From Przewalskia tangutica (lineage: Eukaryota > Streptophyta > Magnoliopsida > Solanales > Solanaceae), in contig CM056733.1 in assembly GCA_029844215.1 (NCBI GenBank), positions 16,365,501-16,429,500 of the forward strand: a DNA stretch of 64,000 nucleotides, in the 5' to 3' direction. Shown piece by piece: positions 32,147 to 42,655 of this stretch. Positions within the stretch are counted from its first letter, which is position 1. Each line of letters opens with the position of its first letter. The notes beneath the pieces were generated by a model that was given only the letters and a program-made list of their open reading frames with translations, made no database searches and was not told the DNA's origin. The position numbers and the translations under genes are program-made.

Positions 32147-35100
32147 TGTCACGACCCGAACCAGGGCCCGTGACTGGTGCCTTACCCCGGGCACCCAAGT
32201 AGACATACATCAGAGTAATCAGCGGAAATATAAAACAAGACATGAAATAATAAGAAGTGCGAAACAGTTTATCTGAGGAAAATTGCCCTAATGCATATAT
32301 ATATAAAAACTTAAATCCGAACAATTACATCCTTTTTACAAACTCTGCCCACAACAGTACTACAGACCTCTAAGAATGATATGACAACAATGGCGGGACA
32401 GGGCCCCGCTATACCCCTGAATGTAAGTACCTACAACGACAAGGGACTATACCACTGATAAGCCTCCGGAGAAACGGAGCTTCCCAAACGCTGAACTGTG
32501 ATCCTAAGAGCGAGGATCGACGACTGGTGTACTTCTTCCTGCGGCATGAACGCAGCCCCCCGAAGGAGGTCGATAACAGTACCAAGTATGTGAAATCAAG
32601 ATATCAGAAATGAAATCATAGTAGTCTATATAAAGCAGAGACATGTATGATAACTAAACTACGCTCACAATAAATAAGCGATCATGTCAAGGACTCACGC
32701 CCTCAAAGTCATCACTCAAATACAACTATGGGTCTCACGCCCACAACATCAATCATGCCCATGGAATACCTTCCTCACTGCCGGCAGTCTATGATATAAA
32801 AGCACCAAGGAACACACATGAACACCAGGTCCCACCTGTGTCATAATAAAACCGTATGGGGTAAGTACGAAGGCATATCCGACTACTAAAACCCACAGTA
32901 CCAACAAGGTCATAAATCAGATTATGAGATCTGTCTAGACCGCCACATGATCGGCCGCCACTCGCAAAGATCTAATGTGCGCGTCTAGTCCTGGAACTTC
33001 CCGCAGCTCCGCATAGGCCACTCCAATGGCCCACATGAGGTATTCCTCGCATCGAGGGTAGCTACTCCCCGGCAACGTCCTGGACTCGCAGTCCGCATGG
33101 CCACATAGACCGCATGACCATAAAGGCCGCACACTAACCTAGAACTCTCGTAGCTCCGCATAGGTCACACAGACCCGCATGAGGTATTCTCGAATCATAG
33201 GTCACATGCACTACCGAAGTCTACCCCGCATCGGAGGCGCCAACCCCTAATCATATATAGAGGTGAGTGATATAATACTAACATAATAGCTTATTGTTAA
33301 ACAACATAAGCACATCAAGGGAAACCCCTTTACACAAACATCACAAGACACTAACACACGTAGCATCCTAACATGATTACTTATCAAATCAACAAGAAAG
33401 TATTACAAGGCTATCACAAACCAATACAATCAAGTTATTCACACAAGGTACTTTCTTTATGTTAACAAGTTCGGGTTTTTATCCCCAAAGTACTTCATAC
33501 TTTAACTCTTTAAAAGATCCGTTTCTTTCACAAAAGTCACACAATACCCGTAGTATAAAAATATAGTGACTATCTTTTTAAGTAAACCAAAACACTTCCC
33601 TTTGTAAAATCAAGTAACAACATTATTTTCCAAACGTTCAAGTTTGCCTAATTTCAAATGCTCAAGTTTCTCATTTTCAAAGGTTTCAGAGTTCATAGTT
33701 TTAATCACTTAATGATGTAATTCTCCTTTAAAACAATTTGAGAAACATATGCCTTATATGTGAGTAGGTTATTCTTGTTTATAACAATCTTATTAACACA
33801 ACCATGATCTAGGAAATGTAATATCATTTTGTCTCATCTTAGCTTCTATGCAGATGGGGTTTCTACGGTTTTAATAATACTTAATTAGTCAATACATTTC
33901 CTTATTAACGCCGCAGGGTTTGTTCACATTTATTCTCGATTTCCAAATCAAGAAACATTATTCCTTTTAAAAACCAAGTACTCATTACTCACGAATGAGG
34001 TTTCACACTTTTTAACAAAACTCATATTAATTTAATTAAGTCACGTCTCTTATCTTTTAAGATCAAGTCTCTTAACTTCTAAAATCAATAAATCATTCTT
34101 TTTATCTCTCTTAAGCCGTTATACCTAACTTCCCATAAAGCTAGTATAACTCTTAAGCTTTTAAAACCAAGTATTACTCTTCTTTCAAAAAGGTTTCTTA
34201 ATTCTCTTGAAATACTTCAAGATTCTTATTATTCAGGCTTAAGTCAAAAGACATTGCCATAAAACTACGTTCAGTTAACACACGTACGTCTACCGTACTA
34301 TATATATATTCTTTAAAATATCATGCTCAAGAGGATAGGAAGAATCACATACCTCGCGACGATTATCGACTATTAGCAAAACGCTCCACCGCTATTACCC
34401 GGCTAGCCTTGCCCACCTTTCAAGTAGATCACGCTACTCGCAGAACATTCAACCTATAAAGGTTATATTAGTCTACCATCTTCTACATTAATATTCTTCT
34501 GATGTGATTTCAGTTCAAGTCTTTTCTGTAATATCCTTCTATTACAGTTCAAATCTCTTCTATGAATCTTATATTCATTTCTATACAACTACAGTATGTA
34601 ATTTCCAATTACAATAGAAGGATAGGATTATTTACCTCGGTAAGCCCAAAATTATCCAAGTTTAATGTCGATCCTGAGCAATGTTTAGCTCCTACTCCGG
34701 GTACTCCAACCCGCTCCAAACAACCCTTAGAAGTTCTACGAAACTTCTTCCTAATACTTCAACCAACTGTGAAGATTTTCCTGTGGTTTCATGAGTGATC
34801 AAGGGAAGTATAATAGTATTTCTCGACTTTTAGTATAAGTGTAACCTTGGAATACTACAAGGTATTTGGGGCCAAGGTATTTTGAATAAGAACTATACTT
34901 GGAGAGTATTTCTACCAAGAGGGGGTAGTATTTTACGAGACAACTCTCATGTGGGGTACTCTCGCCAAGGCCACTGAGGTGGGGTGTACCTCTGCCAAGT
35001 GGCCTACTCAAAGGGGAGGAAGGCTTGGACGAACCATAGAGAGGGAGGGAGAGGGTTTTCAAGACTTAGGGATTTTTGTGGATGAAGAAGTCTTCACAAA

Positions 35101-35508
35101 GGGGGGGTATTTATAGGGAAATCAAAGGCCAAGATCAAGCCAAGTGGTAGGCAAATGTAGGGTGAGGATTTACCCATGTGTACCTTATCCATCTACCACA
35201 CCAACTATCACAAATATCCTACCTAACCCAAGACCCCGATTCGTCCCATGTGACGCCCACAACAACGTCCAATATGAGGGTGACACATGTCACCATCCCG
35301 TTGGTCCAAAATGTTTCATCTCTCGGAAAAATCCGCAAAAATTTGAAATGACATAGCCGTAATTTTCCCTTCGCGAGTCTTGTAAAACGCTTCATTTAAA
35401 AAACGATTCTTTTCGGTAGTCAGAACAAAATTTTTGACCCTGCCTACTTTAAGGCTCAAACTTTTCTACGCACGTCCTCACGCATATACTGAAATACGGG
35501 GTATAACA
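32147..35508 (-). repeat. Gypsy F 3' LTR
   Basis: A 3362-bp LTR in minus orientation, with U5 hairpin at 32390-32412, TATGCGG array at about 32930-33190, stem-loop 34118-34150, inverted repeat 34284-34298, TATA box 35108-35115 and palindrome 35276-35297. Positions 32583-35508 match 58113-61094 closely, but the G-runs present at 60480-60612 are shortened here (about 34918-35030). Confidence 0.94.
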
Positions 35509-35545
35509 TTCTCCCCTCCTTAGAAACATTCATCCCGAATGTTCC
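35509..35545 (-). promoter_or_regulatory. Gypsy F polypurine tract and hairpin
   Basis: The purine strand CTAAGGAGGGGAGAA abuts the LTR; a hairpin with arms GAACATTCG and (G)AATGTTTC is at 35523-35545. Confidence 0.82.
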
Positions 35546-36440
35546 TTCTAAGTCTCAAAACAAACATGCGCCAGTATAGTCTTCACTGCTATATTTACGA
35601 AAACAATCATGCCACACCTGGCCACAATACCACACGCGCAAATACTTACATCCAAGTCCACGAGGAATCACTTCCATCACTACAAAAGCTCCACCCGCGG
35701 CTAAAAGATACCCCTTTGCACCTTTTCTTTACAAACGAAATGATCATCATTAATCGAGAATACTGCGGACGGATCTCCGATACTCTTCCGAACATAGCAA
35801 CATGAAAGATCGGACGTACTGCCTCCTACGTCGGACGGCAATGCTAACTATAGGCAACCTGGCCTATTCTTCACATGACCTGAAAAGGCCCAAAGTAACT
35901 CGGGCTAAGTTCCCCCTGTTTTCCAAAACTCGTCACACCCTTTCCGGGGTGGTACCTTCAAGAAGACCCACCGTCAACCTGAACTCCAAGCATCGTCGCC
36001 GATTATCCGCACGACTTCTGTTGACTCTGAGCTGCCAATAACCTCTTCTGGATAAGCTTCACCCTATCCGCATCCTGCTGAAACAATTATGAACCAACTA
36101 TCTGAACCTTGCCAACATCGAACCGATCGACCGGCAACCTATACTTCCGCCCCTACAAGGCGTCATAAGGCGATATCCGAATACTGATATGGTAGCTATT
36201 ATAATACACACTCAACCAAGAGGCGAATAATCCTTACAGCTACCCCTGAAATCCAAACACTGGCCTGAGGGCGAATGCGATACTGAGACTCACCTGAGTT
36301 CCTAACCCTGCCTGGTAAAACCTCCAGAAAAAGAAATAGCCATAACCTGGGCTTCACTGTCTGTCTTAAGGTGAAAGTAGGCACCTCGTGCAGCCTTACA
36401 ACTTTCCTGATAAAACCTCTCGCATAACCCTCTGCCGAGT
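35546..36440 (-). pseudogene. Gypsy F integrase and chromodomain-region remnant
   Basis: No frame survives, but the reverse complement follows the integrase C-terminal half of A and D: traces of GSC..YSPLG-type VEF region, MAPY..LY-like segment near 36150, VKLIQ near 36050, VPPRKGVTSFGKQ-like stretch near 35940 and a PVFHV-like trace near 35810. The chromodomain proper is not recognised. Confidence 0.7.
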
Positions 36441-37002
36441 AAACGCCCCGATCAAAGACAAGATGGGTGACCTCATCGCCCGACCATCGGTCGAACGATC
36501 CACGAACTCGCACTGGTTTACTAAACTTGGGCCTAACACCCCGTGATCCTATCACAAAGCGACCACCACAACCGACTTCACCACAATACAGGTCGCGGGT
36601 TGACCCGCGATTGGTCCTCAACCCGACCCGCTATCGCGAAAAAAAAACTCTTGTTCCCCGATCCGGAACAATCTCACTAATCAAGTCACGAAACCTAGTG
36701 GTCTTCTTAGCTCAACTACCCTCTTTCATTTCATACTACTCAGGGTTTTATCACACAAACATAGCTCACGCGTACTATGCACTTCGATAAGGGTCAAACA
36801 TAAAAAATACATCTTTTACTCGAGATGGCCTTACCTCTAAGGTCTCTACGCATAAAACTCTAAGGCTCACACTTTCTCTATCCCCCAAATCTTACCCGGT
36901 TAACTAACCATGATTTCTAATCACAATTTACACAATGTTAACTGAACGTAACACTTAAGATATACTTATCTTATCACACATACAATCTCTAGAGGGTTAA
37001 GG
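36441..37002 (-). other. Non-coding block between gag and integrase remnant in F
   Basis: Reverse complement matches 41911-42440 of element H (for example, GAAGACCACTAGGTTT and TGATTAGTGAGATTGTTCCG in both). It sits where protease to RNase H should be. I do not recognise it as any known coding domain. Confidence 0.75.
36998..37002. repeat. Target-site duplication of H, left copy (TAAGG)
   Basis: Same five bases at 46157-46161. Confidence 0.92.
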
Positions 37003-38206
37003 TGTTATACCCCGTAGTTCCAGGGTATATAGGTGAGGATGTACGTGCGAGAATACGACAGAAATTTTGGAAAGAAATAAAGATGTGATTTTTCGACGGA
37101 AAAGTTTCCGGGTTTTGTGAAGGAAAAAGGTTCGTTGATGGGAATTGGATTCCCAGATTTGGTATTTGGGCTTCTTGAATTATATTAGAATGATGGAATT
37201 TTATTTCCGAATTGGTCACGTGGGCCCACGGAGAAATTTACTGCTTTGTGGCCCACTTTGTTTTCGAGATTTTTGCCTTTATGGATATTTTCTAAGATGA
37301 AATATTTTGATCCAGTAGGAGGGCGACACGTGTCACCCCAGGTGGCCTCATGGCCGAAATTTGCTAACAGTGGCAAGACAAGTGGCCTTGTCTTGCTAGA
37401 TATTTTGTGCGACAAGTGGCCTAGTCTTGCTAGATATTTTGTGTGGACAAGTGGCTTGTGGGACCCACACACACTTGTCCCCAATCTCAACCACACACTT
37501 GCCTTCATCCTAGCCCTCGTTGTCCTATATACGCACCCTTTGTTGATGAAAACTTCCACACTTAACCATTTCAAGACAAGAAATTCCCTCCTTCTCCCTT
37601 GACCTTGCTCTCGTTTTGAGCCCATTTCTTGACCTAAATTTGTCCAACAATTCTTAAACTCTCAAGTGTTCTTCCCTAAGGTGTTAGGAAGATTGTGTAC
37701 CAAGAGTTGGAAAAGATTTCACACCCCTAACCTATTGTTCACGCCTTGCCGAAACTTACTAGTTGGAAACCCTAAGTGTTCTTCACTTTTGGAGTTGGTT
37801 CTTGAAGAGAAGTTGGTTAGGAGCTTCATGGGTTGCTTGTAGCGGATTGGAACGGAAAGATTTGGAGCTAAGACTTGCTTGGAGCGACATTAAGTTCTTG
37901 GATAATTTTGGGCTATTTGAGGTAGTAAACCTTAACCTCTTTGTGAATTGGTCATTATACATATATTATAAGTATATTATGGAGTATATAAAATATGGAG
38001 TAAAGTTTGGAAAAGTTGGATCTTGTTAACTTGTTAAAAGAAAGGATTGGCCGTTTGCCATTAAAATGGTAAAAACGTATCTTACTTGTGAAGAAGTAAT
38101 TAACAAAGTAGCTATAACTTATATTAAGATGGAATATAAGTTGGATGACTAATGAAGTAATTGGATAAGTAAATGGACAAAGTTGGCCAAGGACCCCAAC
38201 TTAAGG

Positions 38207-38296
38207 ACCGTATTTACTTTGGATCAGATTTACTGGACAAGATTTACTTTGGACATGATTTACTTTGGATCAGATTTACTTTGGACCGTATTTACA
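38207..38296 (+). repeat. 16-bp tandem repeat in H 5' LTR (about 6 units)
   Basis: Units of the form GGAyNNGATTTACTTT. The 3' LTR has about 7 units at 43840-43949 in a different order of variants. Confidence 0.9.
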
Positions 38297-39654
38297 TTTC
38301 AAGGGAAGATTGTTCAATCGCCCGCTTGGGCGTGTGATCCCTTTTAATTATTGTATTGTTATGAAGCGTGATAGTAAACCGCGTACCGTTTGGGCGCGTA
38401 ATCCCATTCTTTACTTGTTGTTATTATGGAGGCGTGATAGTAAACCGCGTTACCGTTTGGGCGTGTAATCCCCTTCTTTATGTTGTTTAATTATTACGCC
38501 TTATATATATATATGGTATATATATTACGTTATTCGCCTTGGAGAAAGATGGAAAAGTGAGTAAAACGGGAAGTCTTCGAATTTTCCGTAGAATTAGAGG
38601 GCTTTTATTGGTATAAGTCTTCAATGGTAAGAAAGGTTTGATAGAAGTACTATGACCATTTTAGGAGCGAGTACTACGTGGCGTGATCTACTTGGCTTTA
38701 GTAGTAGCCGACGGGTTGACGTACGTGGCGCGGTTTGCTATTTGTCGATAATCGTCGCGAGGTATGTGAAGCTCTTGCTATCTTTTCTAGCATGAGTGTT
38801 GTGAACTCTGTAGTACGGTAGACGCATGTGCTAAGTGATTTGGTTGGTTTAAAACATAGGGTGTTATAATAGCTTTATGAGAAGTTAGTTATAACGACTT
38901 TATGTAGGTAAAAGAATGGTTTATTGATGGTAGAAAGATAAGAGACTTGACTTATACACGACTTGATTTTGAAAGTTAAGAGACTTGATCTTGAAAGATA
39001 AGAGACTTGACTTAGTTTGACTTGTTATGAATTTTGTTAAAATGTTGTAAAACCTCATTCGCGAGTAATGAGTAGTCAGTTTTAAAAGAATAATGTTTTA
39101 CTGATTTCGAAATGAGATTAAGTATCGAACAAACCATCATAGCGTTAATAAAGGAAATGTATTGACTAATTGTTATTAAAACCAAGAGAAACCTCCATCC
39201 GCATGAAGCTAAGATGAGACAAAATGATATTACATTTCCTAGATCATGGTCGCTTATAAGATTGTAATAGACAAGAACAACCTACTCACACATAAGGCAT
39301 ATGTTTCTCAAATTTGTTTTAAAGGAGAATTATATTCTTAAGTGATTAAAACTATGAATCATAAACCTTTCAAAATGAGAAACTTGAGCATTTGAAATTA
39401 GGCAAACTCAACGCTTGGAAAATAATGTGTTACTTGATTTTACAAGGGAAGTGTTTTGATTTACTTAAAAGATAGTCCTCTATTTTATACTACGAACATC
39501 AGGTGACTTTTGTGAAAGAAACGTATCTTTTAAAAGAGTTAATGTATGTAATACTTTAGGTCGAACCGGATTTTGGCATAAAATTATAGTACCTTAAGTT
39601 GTGTGTAACTTGCCTATGTTTGCGTGTGATAGCATTGTTGTGCAAGTATCAGAT

Positions 39655-39860
39655 TTTACTCGACTACCGGCTCACGCGGACGAGCCGAATGTATTTCACT
39701 GACTACCGCTGCTCACGGGATGAACCGAATGTATTTCACTCGACTACCGCTCACGGGATGAACCGAATGTATTTCACTCGACCACCGCCCACGGATGGAT
39801 CGGAATGTATTCCATCCGACTACCGAAGTTCATGAAATGAACCGAATGTATTCCACACAT
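39655..39860 (+). repeat. About 38-bp tandem repeat in H 5' LTR (5 units)
   Basis: Each unit contains CGACTACCG, CACGGGATGAACC and GAATGTATTTCAC or a variant. It takes the position held by the 54-bp repeat in A and B. Confidence 0.88.
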
Positions 39861-40489
39861 TTCTATATCGGGTCCATGACGGGCCGAGACATGTTATACG
39901 TATCACATGGTTTGTACCTAGACCGCCGCAGCGATGAAGGAGTTCCACGCATGAGGATGACTTTGAGGCGTGAGTCCCCGACTTGACATGACCGCTTATG
40001 TTATGAAATGTAGTTTGTTATCATACATGTCTCTGCTTTATATGATCGTTATGATTTCATTTACGATTTTTCGTTTCACATACTTGGTACTGGCAGATCG
40101 ACCTCTCGGGGCCGCGTTCATGCCGCAGTAGAGGTACATCGGCCAGGATCCTCGCCATAGGATCAGCCAACAGATTGGGAAGCCCCGCTTCTCCGAGGCT
40201 TATCTTTTGCATGCTACCCGAGTCCAGTAGGTTCTTGTACATTCGTGGTATGGCGGGCCCCGTCCGCCATAGTTATTGTCACTTCTTGAGGTCCAGTACC
40301 GTGGGCAGAGTTTGTAAAAAGGATAACTCGTCGTTTAATGAATATATACGTAGGCAACCGCTTTTGGTTGGCCTGCTTATTTATCATGTCTCTTGTTTCA
40401 TGTTTATGTTTTTATTTCACGATTCTCTCTCGATGTTGTATCACGAGGGTGCCCGGTAAGGCACTACCACGCCCTGCTCGGTCGTGACA

Positions 40490-40687
40490 AAAGTGGTATC
40501 GTGAGCGCTTAGTCTCGAAAGTGTCTACGCATCGTGTTCAGTAGTCTTGATTATCGTGTGTTGTGCACCACATCTATAATCGTGAGGTCGCAGGACATTT
40601 AGGATTGGTTTCTATTCTTCTCACTCGAGATCGTGCCTTAGAGCCGTGTTATAAGTCGACTCCTCCGACGTATTCTTATGTGCCGCT
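40490..40687 (+). promoter_or_regulatory. Primer-binding site (40494-40506) and leader of H
   Basis: TGGTATCGTGAGC, a variant of the Met-tRNA site, then the same leader motifs as in C, E and G, up to the gag ATG at 40688. Confidence 0.82.
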
Positions 40688-41910
40688 ATGCCTCCACGCA
40701 AGGCAACCCGGGCCTAGAAGGGCAAGGCAGCCGAGGGAGCCGCGAGTAGAGCACGGAGGGTTACCGGGGCAGAGGCCCAGTCGTTACCTGAGATAGTGCT
40801 TCCGACGGCGAGTTTTGCGACGCCGCCGCCAAAGAGAAGCTTAGAGCCGCAGCCGTGGCCGAGACCACAAGATTGAGCCTCCACCCCACGCATCGGAGCA
40901 GATGAGATGGGTTACAAAGAGATGGCCCGCCATCGCCGTGATCGTGGTCGACATGAGGATAGGCCGACACGCAGCCCAAAGAATACCCGCGTTCACCCGA
41001 GATCGGATAGTTTGAGGCTACGGACTTTTCTCGAGTCAGAGCCCGCCAGAGTTTTATGGGTCGAGGCTCGAGGATGATCCGCAGGAGTTCATCCGGCGCC
41101 ATACGGTCGCGAGTGATCAAGGCTTCGAGACCGAGTCCGTGGTCTTAGGTTCGCATCGGCCGCGTGATACCGCAATGATCGTTTGATTCGCGAGCTGTCC
41201 CGGGAGAGTATGCGCTCAAAGAAGATGGGACGAGTTCTCGCAGGCATTCTCACTCACTTCTTGCCTCCGCAGATGAGGGCACGGGCCGATGACGGCGATG
41301 CCGAGACGCAGAGGCGCGACGGTTCGAGTACAACGTGGAGTTTGACTCGTTGGCTCAGATGTCCCCGCCTTAGTGACCGAGCATGGAGGACGAGTGCACC
41401 GCCACGCCACCGCTCGATGATTACTTGGCGAGGCTTGTTCGTGTAGCTCTTCACCGCATGGACATTGCCCGCACGCAGCTCATGCACTGATGCGAGGCAC
41501 GGAGAGGTCGACTAATGACCGGATCGCAGGAAGGCCGTAACAGCAGGTCCTTTGATAACTTGCGAGGCGGACCGCCTCGGCAGTTAGTTATGCACCTTCG
41601 CCAAGATGCAGTGGTCCTCCACATTCTTCGTGACGCTCGGTATTCGAGCCGGTCGTGGCTCCGTGGCTTCGTTCACAGATATACGCGAGTTCTAGCCGCA
41701 GGATTCACGCCCCCTCGTGCACGATGTGGCAGCGCCATCCCGGAATGTCGTCTTTTTATCGGTGCTTGTTTCACCGCGGCCGTGGCCATGTGGACGAGTG
41801 AATGTGCTTATAGGAGGGTACCGCAGCACGACGCAGCCTACCGATCAAGGCGTGTTCATCGCTTTCATACTATCACCGCAGGCGTGCCTATGATTAGAGT
41901 GAAGCGGTAG
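40688..41910 (+). pseudogene. H gag, heavily decayed
   Basis: Follows E gag from the N-terminus (PPRKAT). Recognisable pieces are LRLRTF near 41010, THFLPPQMRA near 41250 and the MITWRGLF stretch near 41430. The zinc knuckle near 41760 is not readable. Stops and frameshifts occur throughout, with many changes that create CG. Confidence 0.75.
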
Positions 41911-42620
41911 ATACAGTATATCCTTAACCTCTAGAGTTATGTTTGCGCGATATGATGATCTTATTATTGTGTGCTATGTACAGATAGCATTGTGTTAAGT
42001 ATAACTTAGAGAACATGACTAGTCAAGAGGTAAGTTTGGGGTCATGGAAGGTGTGAACCTTAGAATATTATAAGTGGAGACCTTAGACGCGAGGCCGTCT
42101 TGAGTAAAAGATTTGTTTACGATTGACCTTTGTCGGAGTGCATAGTATACGAGGGTAAAAAAATTGTGATAAGTCCCCGAGTGGTGTGAATTATATAAGG
42201 ATAGTTATGATAAGAAGACCACTAGGTTTGCGTAACTTGATTAGTGAGATTGTTCCGATCGGGAACAAGAGTTTGGCGCGCAAACGGGTCGGCCGAGGCA
42301 AGGTTGCGTGTCAACCCGCAGCCCGGTTTGGGGTGGGTCACGAGGTGGTCCCGCCAGTGGTAGGGTCACGAGGTGCTAGGCCCGTGTTTAGGTAACCATC
42401 GACGGGTTCGTGGACGCGCTCAACCAGACCGGATCGTGAAGGCCGAATGGCCTTAGAGTAAATTGAAGCTAGTGGAGCTGTTGTGAGATTAGAAATGATT
42501 CCTCGTTGGCTTGGATTTTGAGTTTTGCGCACATGTTATATTCTGGCCATTGGTGGCATGATCGGTTTTGTAAGTATAGTAGTGAAGACTATACCGACGC
42601 AAGTACGCTTGGAGACTTGT
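41911..42620 (+). other. Non-coding post-gag block of H
   Basis: About 530 bp shared with F (36441-37002), then a 3' UTR similar to the 3' UTR of F (ATTCCTCG..CTTGGAT, TGGCATGATCGGTTTTGTAA). The integrase remnant of F is absent between them. No conserved frame is shared between the two copies. Confidence 0.75.
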
Positions 42621-42655
42621 AGGAACATTCGGACGAATGTTTCTAAGGGGAAGAA
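42621..42655 (+). promoter_or_regulatory. H polypurine tract and hairpin
   Basis: Arms GGAACATTCG and CGAATGTTTC at 42621-42643, then AAGGGGAAGAA directly before the LTR. Confidence 0.82.

Larger units (their letters stand above)
37003..40489 (+). repeat. H 5' LTR
   Basis: Starts TGTTATACCCCGTAGTTCC and ends GGTCGTGACA. Palindrome with G-box at 37321-37338, TATA-like box 37525-37531, 16-bp repeats 38207-38296, inverted repeat 38813-38827, stem-loop 38863-38895 and about 38-bp repeats 39655-39860. Confidence 0.94.

Noticed and set aside
32142..32160. CACTA next to an element end, suggesting a CACTA-type DNA transposon
   Set aside because: CACTA is the 5-bp target duplication of F (also at 61095-61099), and the element ends are TG...CA LTR termini; there is no terminal inverted repeat or transposase.
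38207..38296. Short direct repeats resembling a CRISPR array
   Set aside because: The 16-bp units are contiguous without unique spacers, and the setting is a plant LTR.
42186..42395. Possible captured protein in the H post-gag block
   Set aside because: The homologous F sequence has stops and shifts in this frame, and I recognise no domain.
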